Source: Rubritalea profundi (lineage in GTDB: Bacteria; Verrucomicrobiota; Verrucomicrobiia; Verrucomicrobiales; Akkermansiaceae). Taken from it: a DNA stretch of 64,000 bases. Location of the stretch: assembly GCF_002954445.1 (NCBI RefSeq), contig NZ_MQWA01000001.1, positions 3,378,077-3,442,076 of the forward strand, written 5' to 3'. Position 1 is the first letter of the stretch; each line of letters begins with the position of its first letter. This document shows positions 28,347 through 36,171 of the stretch, one piece after another. The translations under genes and the position numbers were made by a program. The notes under the pieces are model-generated. The model saw nothing but the letters and a program-made list of their open reading frames with translations. It ran no database searches and had not been told where the DNA came from.

Positions 28347-29119
28347 ACCTTTGGTTCCTCCAGTATTTTACAGCGCATGAATGCATCAACCATTATGATG
28401 TTTACGCACCATTCTAGTGGTTCGCTATACTCGTGCTTACTTTCATTGTTTAACTTTTCTATCAGTTTCGATTCCACATTATCCCAGAGGTCGTCTGAGG
28501 AGATAGAGGGGCGTTGGCAGGAAAGATAGATGTCATTGATAGCCTCTAAAAGAGAGGCTTTCTGAGCTGGCTCCAGCTCATTATAGAGGCATTCGACACT
28601 GTGGTAATAGACTGAATATTTATGAATGATCCCATAATGGCGGCTACTCAGAGCGTTAAAGTCAATCTTCGCGTCTATTTTGAACGGATGAGACACATTC
28701 GCTGGTTTTGGTTCAGCCTGCAGAGAGCTGAGGCTGTGAACGATTTTGGAAAGTAGACTAGGTGTCTTAATGGAAAATAGCGTTGCACGTGAAGCCTCAA
28801 ACCAATCTCGGCGTGCTTGCTTCATTTGTTTAAGCTGGTGCGTGTTGTAGTATGGCTGACCAGCTGTGTCTACTTGGTCAATGATACCGTGGTGCGTTTT
28901 ACACAGTAGCATGAGATTAGGGAACGCATTACGTTCTTCGTCAGAGCTATCTGGGTTATAGCGAGGTCCACCTGGGCTTAGTGCTTCAATATGACAAATG
29001 TCGGCATTGTTTCCCTCCTCAGGGAACAACCTTAACGGGCACTCAGGATAGGCGCAGCAATCACCAGACTGCACGTGTAGCCTCTGTTTCGTTAATGCGC
29101 TGTAGTTTCTCTGTGCCAT
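28343..29119 (-). CDS. HNH endonuclease effector of the ABC-3C system
   Basis: A 258-residue protein with an N-terminal HNH nuclease and a C-terminal ABC-3C adaptor-type domain. Nuclease residues: Cys21, Cys22 and Cys27 (DCCAYPECPLRLF), Cys42-His43 (ADICHIEALSPGG), Asn68, and Cys73, His76, His77 (NLMLLCKTHHGIID), giving a zinc-stabilised beta-beta-alpha-metal site. Residues about 150-258 are helical with no catalytic motif, consistent with the C-terminal domain that couples effectors to the middle component and ATPase. First gene of the three-gene ABC-3C unit, 64 bp after the hsdS stop, so possibly read through from the restriction operon. Confidence 0.82.
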   Translation of the reverse strand: MAQRNYSALTKQRLHVQSGDCCAYPECPLRLFPEEGNNADICHIEALSPGGPRYNPDSSDEERNAFPNLMLLCKTHHGIIDQVDTAGQPYYNTHQLKQMKQARRDWFEASRATLFSIKTPSLLSKIVHSLSSLQAEPKPANVSHPFKIDAKIDFNALSSRHYGIIHKYSVYYHSVECLYNELEPAQKASLLEAINDIYLSCQRPSISSDDLWDNVESKLIEKLNNESKHEYSEPLEWCVNIIMVDAFMRCKILEEPKV

Positions 29120-29183
29120 ATTGGACGTAAATCGCTTGTGTTATTTAACTAACCTTTAGTAATTCTATCAAGGTGAAAAAATA

Positions 29184-30260
29184 TTAGGTTAATTCGCCTG
29201 CGAAGGCTTTTTGCAGGATGGATTTTTTGAGTTCGTCGAGGGAGACGAGTTTGGTTTGGTAGAGGGACTGGAGCTGGCTGGTTGATTGGGATAAAGAGTC
29301 GAGTTGTTTGACTATGTTTTTTTGTTCATGTAGGGGCGGGAGAGGTATTTTGAAGTCTCGGAGCATACCAATTTTCAAGAATTTCGTATTAGCTCCGACA
29401 GAGCTCCGTTTAAGTTCTATCAATCCTTTTGTTAATTGGTGGTAAAGGTATCGATAGTCTAGCTTGGACTCATCTGGAATTGAAATCACATAAGTCCGCT
29501 GATAAGCATTAAATTTTCCTTTGTAATGCTTAACGTTGAAGTCGCCCGATGCGTTGTTCCCTGCTAATAAAATTGCTTCGCAATCGAAGGCATAATGATC
29601 AATCTGGAAAACTTCTCTTGAGCATGTGAAAAATGGGAACTCGCCACTTTCTACCGCAGCATTTGAATTCAGTTTTCCAGTTTTTATATCTACCAGATCA
29701 CCCATTGAATTTTCAGTATAATCGAAACTTTGGAGTTTGGATTGGAAGAGTTCTTTGGCGTTGGCGATGTTTTGTTGGATGTTGGCCTTGGCTTGGTCGA
29801 TGGCGGAAAATGCTTTGTCCAAGACCTCCACAATAGCCTCCTGCTCGGCTAAGGGCGGGATGGATGCACCGTATTTTTTTATCATCGGAACGGTTAGTTG
29901 AGGAATTGAGCTACCACTGTTCACAAACTCCATACCCTCTACGACATATTTAAGGTAATTGATACTAACTGACTCTAAATTGGGAGTTAGCACAATTAAC
30001 CTTACAACTGGAAAAAAAGGTTCAGATCGTATTTCTGAATAACCTATCGTGCCCCGAGCTGAGACTGTTATACTAGGCTCAGTAACTTTTACTAAATCTG
30101 TGTAGCCATATAGCCCTTTGTTTTTTTCACCATTCGCAAAAATAGGAATAGAATATTTATCAGTTCGAGTTTTAGAAAGATTGTTTTTTGGCACATCCCC
30201 CCCCGCAAAGATCTTATCACAAAGTCCTTCTAACGTATTATCTACCCAACCTTTCTTCAT
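29184..30260 (-). CDS. hsdS: Type I restriction-modification specificity subunit S
   Basis: A 358-residue HsdS with two target-recognition halves. Each half ends in the family's conserved helix start: IPPLAEQEAIVEVLDKAFSAID near residue 135 and LPPLHEQKNIVKQLDSLSQS near 310. The second half begins SMGDLVDIKTGKLNSN, and the protein ends with LKKSILQKAFAGELT, a standard HsdS terminus. TRD1 spans roughly residues 5-130 and TRD2 185-305, so a bipartite target is expected; sequence cannot be predicted. The ATG overlaps the hsdM stop by 4 nt. Slightly short for the family (380-450), but complete. Confidence 0.92.
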   Translation of the reverse strand: MKKGWVDNTLEGLCDKIFAGGDVPKNNLSKTRTDKYSIPIFANGEKNKGLYGYTDLVKVTEPSITVSARGTIGYSEIRSEPFFPVVRLIVLTPNLESVSINYLKYVVEGMEFVNSGSSIPQLTVPMIKKYGASIPPLAEQEAIVEVLDKAFSAIDQAKANIQQNIANAKELFQSKLQSFDYTENSMGDLVDIKTGKLNSNAAVESGEFPFFTCSREVFQIDHYAFDCEAILLAGNNASGDFNVKHYKGKFNAYQRTYVISIPDESKLDYRYLYHQLTKGLIELKRSSVGANTKFLKIGMLRDFKIPLPPLHEQKNIVKQLDSLSQSTSQLQSLYQTKLVSLDELKKSILQKAFAGELT

Positions 30261-31710
30261 ACCAACTCCTTGATTGATTTTAAAAGATCCGCAGTCTCAG
30301 CATCGAGAGTTTCCATCTGAGCAAGGATCTCCTCAGGGCTTCGCAAGGGAGCTTCTTCTGGGGTGTTGGGGTTTTTGACCGAGAGGTCGTAGGTCTTGTC
30401 GTCGATGTCAGCCACGTCGAGGCTCCAGCTCTTTTCGCTTTCGGGCTTGGTCTTTTGGAGTTCGATGAACTCGACCATGTCCTTGTCGTTGAGCGGATTG
30501 GTTTTGCCCATGTTGCGACCGGGATCGAGTTGGTAGAACCATACCTTCTTAGTTGGCTCACCTTTCTGGAAGAAGAGGGTGACGGTTTTGACTCCCGCAC
30601 CCGTGAAGGTGCCGCCTGGCATGTCGAGGACTGTGTGGAGATTGCAGCTTTCTAGCAAGAGCTTACGCAGTGCGACCGAGGCATTGTCGGTATTACTCAG
30701 CACGGTGTTCTTGATGACGATGGCAGCACGTCCGCCGGCCTTGAGCGACTTGATGAAGTGCTGCATGAAGAGGAAGGCAGTCTCGCCAGTCTTGATGCGA
30801 AGTTCTGCTGCACCTCTGGGCGTTCCTTGCCGCCGAAGGGTGGGTTGGCGAGGATCACATTGTAACGGTCCTTTTCCTGAATGTCGCGGATGCTCTCGCC
30901 AAGGGTGTTGGTGTGGATGATGTTGGGGGCCTCGATGCCGTGCAGGATCATGTTCATGACACCTATCACGTAGGCGAGGTTCTTCTTTTCCTTACCGTAA
31001 AAGGTCTTCTGCTGGAGCGTCTGTAAGTTGTCGGTGGATTTCTCCATGCGCTGTAGCATGTAGTCGTAGGTCTCACAGAGGAAACCACAGGAACCGGCGG
31101 CACCATCGTAGACAGTCTCACCCATCTGAGGGTCAGTGACGGCGATCATGGCACGAATCAAGGGACGTGGGGTGTAGTATTGGCCACCATTGCGGCCAGC
31201 ATTGCCCATGTTCTTGATCTTTGTCTCGTAGAGGTGACTCAGCTCGTGCTTGTCCTTGCTAGAGCGGAAGGGTAGCGTGTCGGCATACTCGAGGATCTCG
31301 CGGAGGTTGTAGCCACTCTTGATCTTGTTATCTAGCTCGGAGAAGATCTCACCGATCTTGTATTCTAGCGTCTGCGCGTCATCGGTCTTGGCCTTGAAGC
31401 CAGCGAGGTAGGGGAAGAGCTGCCTATCGACGAACTCGACTAGATCCGCACCGGTCATCGCGACGTGGTGGTCGATCTTGCCATCGGTGCCTTTCGGCAT
31501 TGCCCAGTTAGGCCAACGGAACTTTTCTTCCACGATGAAGCTGTATTCTTTGCCTTCTAGCTCGGCTTCATCCGCCTTGTCTTGCTCTAGCTCATCGAGG
31601 TAGCGCAGGAACATGACCCAAGAGGTCTGACCGATGTAGTCGAGCTCGCTGTCGGCCCCTGCATCCTTGAAGAGGATGTCGTCGATGTTTTTGAAAGTTT
31701 GTTCGAACAT
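30257..31710 (-). pseudogene. hsdM: Type I restriction-modification methyltransferase subunit M, frameshifted
   Basis: The first frame (from ATG 31710) holds the N-terminal domain (FKNIDDILFKDAGADSELDY), the SAM-binding region (GQYYTPRPLIRAMIAV, ETVYDGAAGSCGFL) and the catalytic N6-adenine motif IV NPPF (YNVILANPPFGGKERPEVQQNF). It then shifts. The second frame continues RIKTGETAFLFMQHFIKSLKAGGRAAIVIKNTVLS, through PGGTFTGAGVKTVTLFF to the end at 30257. The break is at TTCGC near 30798-30802, one C short of TTCCGC (F-R). Repaired length is about 484 aa, normal for HsdM. Loss of methylation alone would be dangerous with an active HsdR, but hsdR is broken too. Confidence 0.87.
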
Positions 31711-31728
31711 GGTGGAAAATTTGTGGTG

Positions 31729-32331
31729 TTATTTGCGGGGGGATTTGTGAGTGATTTTTGTGGCAATGACTTCAGGGTCATCAGTTGGTTGCTCGTTAGC
31801 AAAGTGGGAATCTGGATTCTCAGCTATGGTGCGAGCCCAGTCAGAGAACTCCGCTAAGGTGTCAGCGAACTCCATGTAAACGGGGGTGAAAGCTTTGTTC
31901 TGGGCTTCAAGGTCTTTGATAAGCGCTTCGCAGGCCTCCGGTGAGTGAATGTCGAGATCTCCTAGGGTCTGATGGATTAGGGTGTTTCTTGAGAGCAGGA
32001 TGGACTGGAGTTTTTCCTTATGCGCTTCTAACCCTTCTTCAGTTGCGAAGACTGTGCGAATCTGGAGAGAGAAGGTAGAGTCGCCTCTGTGCTTGGGTGA
32101 CTCTTTACTGGGGGCGTAGAGTGTATCGAACAGTCGAGTAACTAGGTTTCCTAGAGTCTGCATGGAATGCGACTTCCTGAGGTCATCAAAAACTTCCTGA
32201 GCATTACCATCTATAGTGAAGACATTGGTATGAACAATGAGTGTCTTGAGTAGTTTTTCAAGCTTCTGATAATTGTAGATAGTTTTCCCGATTTCTCGGA
32301 GAGCTTGATCTTGAAGTGAGAGTGACGACAT
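31729..32331 (-). CDS. HEPN-motif protein upstream of hsdM
   Basis: About 200 residues from ATG 32331 (MSSLSLQDQALREIGK); the track's longer start adds nine unlikely residues. Mostly helical. Residues 115-120, RNTLIH in ILLSRNTLIHQTLGDLD, match the R-x4-H motif of HEPN RNases, with the usual preceding helix of small and hydrophobic residues. The N-terminal helix YNYQKLEKLLKTLIVH also resembles HEPN/Abi-type folds. It ends 19 bp before hsdM and is the first gene of the minus-strand run HEPN-hsdM-hsdS. HEPN proteins are metal-independent RNases common in anti-phage and TA systems; here it may add an RNA-cutting arm or guard the restriction system. Function is inference. Confidence 0.6.
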   Translation of the reverse strand: MSSLSLQDQALREIGKTIYNYQKLEKLLKTLIVHTNVFTIDGNAQEVFDDLRKSHSMQTLGNLVTRLFDTLYAPSKESPKHRGDSTFSLQIRTVFATEEGLEAHKEKLQSILLSRNTLIHQTLGDLDIHSPEACEALIKDLEAQNKAFTPVYMEFADTLAEFSDWARTIAENPDSHFANEQPTDDPEVIATKITHKSPRK

Positions 32332-32587
32332 GGGAGTACTGATGCAGGGTAGTAGCAAGTTCTAGCAGGTGTGTGAAGGGGGAAGTTCTGGGAGGATGGG
32401 GTGGATGATTGCCTTTAGAGTGGGTGTTATTTGCAGAGGGTTTGGAATGGATTATTGGTTAGTGTGTTAGGCTTGCTTCGTGATGCGTGGACCGTTTCAA
32501 ATTATCTTCCGGAGATGAGGTGGTGCTGATGCCTTAGAGTCTCACTTATTGAGCTGTTTGGGGGCAATTCACGGGAGAGATGGGAAC

Positions 32588-33058
32588 TTACTTCTTCCAA
32601 TAGGTGAGGTACTGGAGGCCGGTGGCCTTGGTGAAGGTGAACTTATTATTTTTACGCCTAGCCGAGGTGGTGAGCCACTGAAGCTCTGCTGGAGTCCCTC
32701 TCTTCCACTCGGACCACGTTTTTCCTTTGTTACGATCGTAGTAGCGGTAGGCCTTGCATTTGATTGAAGCAACAGCATGCAAGTCAACATGGTTGAGTTT
32801 GTCAGCATCGTTGAGCGCTAAGCTGTGAGGACCATTCATTCTGGCACCACTCAATGCATAGAAGCGCACATTGCTAGAGCTTTTTACGGCCACTCTCCCG
32901 ATGCTCGACTCGATTCGGATGTATGGAGCGTAGAATTTATTGATAGCCGCTTCTAGAGTTTGACCACTGGAGTCACGCTGAGAGCTTATGTTTTTGGGGG
33001 CAGCTTCCAGAAATGAAGACAGCAGAGTGAAGGTGAGCAAGAGGGAGTAAAAACGCAT
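32588..33058 (-). CDS. Secreted hypothetical protein
   Basis: A 156-residue protein with a clear signal peptide (MRFYSLLLTFTLLSSFLEA, cleavage likely before APKN). The mature part is basic with many Tyr/Lys/Asn, including YRYYDRNKGKTWSEWKRGTP and TTSARRKNNKFTF, suggesting a beta-rich periplasmic or surface protein. I do not recognise the family. It is on the minus strand between the HEPN-hsd operon and the VWA gene, with gaps on both sides, so probably a single-gene transcript. Confidence 0.6.
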   Translation of the reverse strand: MRFYSLLLTFTLLSSFLEAAPKNISSQRDSSGQTLEAAINKFYAPYIRIESSIGRVAVKSSSNVRFYALSGARMNGPHSLALNDADKLNHVDLHAVASIKCKAYRYYDRNKGKTWSEWKRGTPAELQWLTTSARRKNNKFTFTKATGLQYLTYWKK

Positions 33059-33117
33059 TGATGTTAGATAGCGCGATGCAGGTCCAGATGTGAAGGAAAT
33101 AGTTCGCGTCTCATGGC

Positions 33118-33801
33118 TTAGGAGCCCTTTTGCTTTTTTGTTTCTTCTTCGACGATTTCGGAGAGGTCGGCGTCGGCGTCTTTGGCTTGTTCATCATCGC
33201 TCCAGACTTCGCTGAACCTTGCCCGTGATGCTTTGACCTTACGTGAGATGCTCATCGTGCTGGCTTGCATACCCGGGGCATTGAGCGAAACCTGAGCTGC
33301 GTTGCTTTCATCAATACCGTAGTGTGCTGCTGTGGCGATGGCGTCTTCGTTAGCGGCAAGGAACAGGAACTGCCAGCCGTATTGCTCGGTTTGATGTTTG
33401 ATCATCTCGCGGATACGAGCGGCGGTGTAATCGGTTGAGGCGTTCTCATAGCCATCGGTGTAGATAGCAATGGTGACAGATGCCGGGCGATCTCTCTCCG
33501 GGGCACAGGAGAGCTTTGCCCCGATGCTATCGATGGTGCGGCCAATGGTATCGAGTAAGGCAGTTGAGCCACGCGGGACGTAGCTCAGTGTATCGAGCTT
33601 TTGGACATCCTTGAGCGGAGCACGATTGGCATGCAGGATGTATTCATTATCGAACAGGACAAGGGTGAGACGAGCTTCGCCCGGAGTATCGAGTTGGTCA
33701 TCGAGGAAGGAGTTGAATCCTGTGATTGCCGCTTCAGTGAGTGACTGCATGGAGCCAGAGCGGTCGAGGATAAAGGCGATTTCAGTGAGTTCGTTATTCA
33801 T
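33118..33801 (-). CDS. von Willebrand factor type A domain protein
   Basis: A 227-residue cytoplasmic VWA protein without signal peptide. It starts ELTEIAFILDRSGSMQSL, the MIDAS metal site DxSGS at residues 13-17. The MIDAS threonine is likely within SYVPRGSTALLDTIGRTID near residue 75, and the aspartate in IAIYTDGYENAS near 115. Residues 160-227 form a charged tail (SRARFSEVWSDDEQ, SEIVEEETKKQK). Stand-alone bacterial VWA proteins of this size act as metal-dependent adaptors, sometimes in stress or phage-response systems (TerY-like). No ter or MoxR genes are nearby. It lies at the right edge of the island, before the repeat region. Confidence 0.88.
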   Translation of the reverse strand: MNNELTEIAFILDRSGSMQSLTEAAITGFNSFLDDQLDTPGEARLTLVLFDNEYILHANRAPLKDVQKLDTLSYVPRGSTALLDTIGRTIDSIGAKLSCAPERDRPASVTIAIYTDGYENASTDYTAARIREMIKHQTEQYGWQFLFLAANEDAIATAAHYGIDESNAAQVSLNAPGMQASTMSISRKVKASRARFSEVWSDDEQAKDADADLSEIVEEETKKQKGS

Positions 33802-33923
33802 GGGTATTCTTTCTAGTTAAGGGTTAAGCATGGTCGACACGACCAAGGAGTAACCTATAGGAAAGAATTTAGAGGGAGGGGTGGGACATCTACGGGGGTA
33901 GCCTGCGGCGGAGACTGAGAGTT

Positions 33924-34083
33924 TTCAGAGTTCAGAGTTCAGAGTTCAGAGTTCAGAGTTCAGAGTTCAGAGTTCAGAGTTCAGAGTTCAGAGTTCAGAG
34001 TTCAGAGTTCAGTGTTCAGTGTTCAGAGTTCAGTGTTCAGTGTTCAGAGTTCAGAGTTCAGTGTTCAGTGTTCAGAGTTCAGA
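33924..34083. repeat. Heptanucleotide tandem array (TTCAGAG), about 23 copies
   Basis: Head-to-tail 7-mers TTCAGAG run for about 160 bp. The second half holds variant units with TTCAGTG. A second array with the same unit lies at 51325-51406, 17 kb away. The unit length is a multiple of neither codon nor helix turn, and no gene is adjacent on the array itself, so phase variation of a coding region is not supported. Confidence 0.95.
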
Positions 34084-35116
34084 CAAGACTGATGAAACGG
34101 GCGCAAGAGGGCACGTATCACGTATAGAGGCCATGTCTCACGTGACTTTGTGCGCGTGATTGGGTGTGGTCGCGTAAATCGTCTTTGGCGCACGCGATTG
34201 GGGGGAGGGGAGCTTGGTGCTAGCCAGATAGACCATCTCAACTACTCAACAGACCCGCTAAACTCAACAGATCCGCTAAAATTATCCGCCTAACTGATAG
34301 AATGTTAAACGATGTGTGTCGCGCAAGCATTGATTTTCCATATGCTAGGGGGAGGAAGCGAGCTTGCTTGCGTGCGTGGAGGGGGATGTTCGGGGTTTCA
34401 AGGGCAGAGCTAGTTGGGTAAGCGGCTGGAAGCCACTTCTACGGTGTGGGCTACTTTTTATTCGCTACTTCTGAATACTCGCATCTGAGCACGGGGGATA
34501 GTATACTGCCGAATTGACTTGGCACACGCGATTAAAGTGTTCGGTTTTCAGTTTCCAGACTTGGGTTGATGAAGCGGGATATTCGCTACGCTCTAATTAA
34601 TAATGAACAATTAGGGGAGCTTGGTGCTAGCCAGATAGACCAGCTCAACTACTCAACAGACCCGCTAAACTCAACAGATCATCTAAACTCAACAGATCAT
34701 CTAAAATTATCCTCCTAACTGCTAGAATGTTAAGTGATGTTATTCGTTGGTGTATTGTCAAGAATGATGGCTCGTGTGCAACGCCTTTGGTGCACGCGAT
34801 TGGGGGGGGTGCCTGCGGCGGAGACTGAGAGTGTTCAGTTTTCAGACAAGACTGATGAAACAGGGATGAGGCGGGTGGGATGAAGACATGGGAGAAATGA
34901 TGCAGGTTTCTAGCAGTGTTCTTTTGTGGCTAGAAGGTGAAAATGGGGGAGCTTAAATAGGCTGGTGTAGGTGACCTAGGATGAAGTTGTTAGGCCGATT
35001 TTTAAAATGAAGAGTTTTGTGAGCGCTGAGTTGAGTCTAAGGAGGCTGAATACCGAGGTAGGCAGATTCCTCCTGTCAATTATTCCCGCAAGAGCGACGA
35101 GGACAACCGGAGGTTG
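34084..35116. repeat. Intergenic mosaic of shuffled direct repeats
   Basis: No gene of usable length. Two long copies of one segment starting GGGGAGCTTGGTGCTAGCC occur at 34207-34315 and 34614-34740; the second has an extra internal 20-bp duplication containing AACTCAACAGATCATCT. A module GCACGCGATTGGGGGG appears near 34190 and 34792, with a variant near 34520. GCCTGCGGCGGAGACTGAGAG appears at 33900 (before the heptad array) and at 34811. ACAAGACTGATGAAAC follows the array at 34083 and recurs at 34847. The pieces recur in different order, giving about three decayed copies of a composite unit. Confidence 0.8.
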
Positions 35117-35494
35117 TTAGTGATGGTAAGGACTGGATGAAGTAATCCCGATCACGCCGGCGATGTACCCCATACAAAACGTAGCGACCAAGCATGCGAT
35201 AAAGTAAAAGAAGCCCACCAACACTTTTTTCCCTGTTGAAAAGGAGGGATGGCACAGAGTAAGTTGCCAACAGCAAAATCCACTTGCAACTGGGGAGCTT
35301 AATACAAGAACTATAAGGTAAACGCCCATGGCTTCAAAACTGCCCCCCTCGGCATCGTATTCCCACCACACTGGGAAAAGAACTGGTATACTCAGAATGA
35401 TGATTCCAGGCGCAAATAGCGCCAAAAAAAACAATATAAAATTGAATTCCCTCCCTCTGGCTTCACGGCGTTGGGCGTGAGTTTTTTCGTTCAT
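35117..35494 (-). CDS. Small integral membrane protein, unknown
   Basis: A 125-residue protein with a charged N-terminus (MNEKTHAQRREARGRE) and three hydrophobic segments (FILFFLALFAPGIIILSIPVLF, VYLIVLVLSSPVASGFCCW, VLVGFFYFIACLVATFCMGYIAGVIG). No family recognised. It stands alone after the repeat mosaic, with no operon partner and no clear ribosome-binding site. It is likely real because of its coherent membrane topology. Confidence 0.5.
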   Translation of the reverse strand: MNEKTHAQRREARGREFNFILFFLALFAPGIIILSIPVLFPVWWEYDAEGGSFEAMGVYLIVLVLSSPVASGFCCWQLTLCHPSFSTGKKVLVGFFYFIACLVATFCMGYIAGVIGITSSSPYHH

Positions 35495-35802
35495 GAGTGC
35501 AAGCTAGCAGATCGGTGAAACAGAGACTAATTCTTTATATCAATGAGTTCATCGTTAGAGGGGTATGAATTGAGGTAGACCCCATAGTGAAAGTGCAGCA
35601 ACAAATATTGAAAATCTTTGTTTAGTGGGGGTTTTGGGGCGTAGCCCTATTTAAGTACACACTACTACCGTAACTGTCCTCGAATATGAGGACTTCAACT
35701 ACTTCGTGTTTCTAGGCTATGTGAGATCGCTTTCTATTAGTAAATCCGAGCTATAGTATTTTTCGAAGTCTATGATGTACGGTTTCTTCACGGGTATGCG
35801 TG
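35495..35802. other. Intergenic region with a small hairpin
   Basis: No gene seen. GTCCTC (35676-35681) and GAGGAC (35688-35693) form a 6-bp hairpin, preceded at about 35637 by GGGGCGTAGCCCT. The combination of a GGGGC..GCCC motif and a CTC-loop-GAG hairpin resembles the clearer REP-like cluster at 51445-51533, so this may be a decayed member of the same dispersed family. Confidence 0.35.
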
Positions 35803-36171
35803 TTAGTGAATATGCCTTGTGTACTCTTCCACCTTGATTAGGGCATAGCGTCTGTCGGCGCATTTGATGAAGGGGAAGGTGTAGGCTTCGCCAGCTTGGA
35901 CACCAGTGCAGTAGCCATAGACGAGGTTGAGCGTGTCGTAGGCTGCGAGTGCTGGGTCAGTGTCCTCGTCGATCCAGAGGTAGTAACCGGTAGGTGGATC
36001 ACCCAGGCCATTGGCAAAGAAGTCGTAGAGCGCGTCGAGACCTTTAGGACTGTCTGCTAATGCCCGCACCAGCGGGTAATGCATGGCGCGAGTGATCTGC
36101 GTGAGCATGTCGACAAGCTGGATCATGCCGCCGACACCTGCGCTTACTTTATCGAGTTCGGAGCGAGTCAT
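35803..36171 (-). CDS. Hypothetical protein
   Basis: About 122 residues from ATG 36171 (MTRSELDKVSAGVGGMIQLVDML). The track's longer start adds a low-complexity Pro/Ser/His stretch that is unlikely to be coding. Features: FFANGLGDPPTGYYLWIDEDTD in the middle and YTFPFIKCADRRYALIKVEEYTRH at the end. No signal peptide or membrane segment and no family recognised. A single gene downstream (in the same direction) of the PVC dehydrogenase locus. Confidence 0.45.
   Translation of the reverse strand: MTRSELDKVSAGVGGMIQLVDMLTQITRAMHYPLVRALADSPKGLDALYDFFANGLGDPPTGYYLWIDEDTDPALAAYDTLNLVYGYCTGVQAGEAYTFPFIKCADRRYALIKVEEYTRHIH

Noticed and set aside
33924-34083. CRISPR-like array
   Set aside because: The repeats are contiguous 7-mers with no spacers and there are no cas genes; it is a simple tandem repeat.
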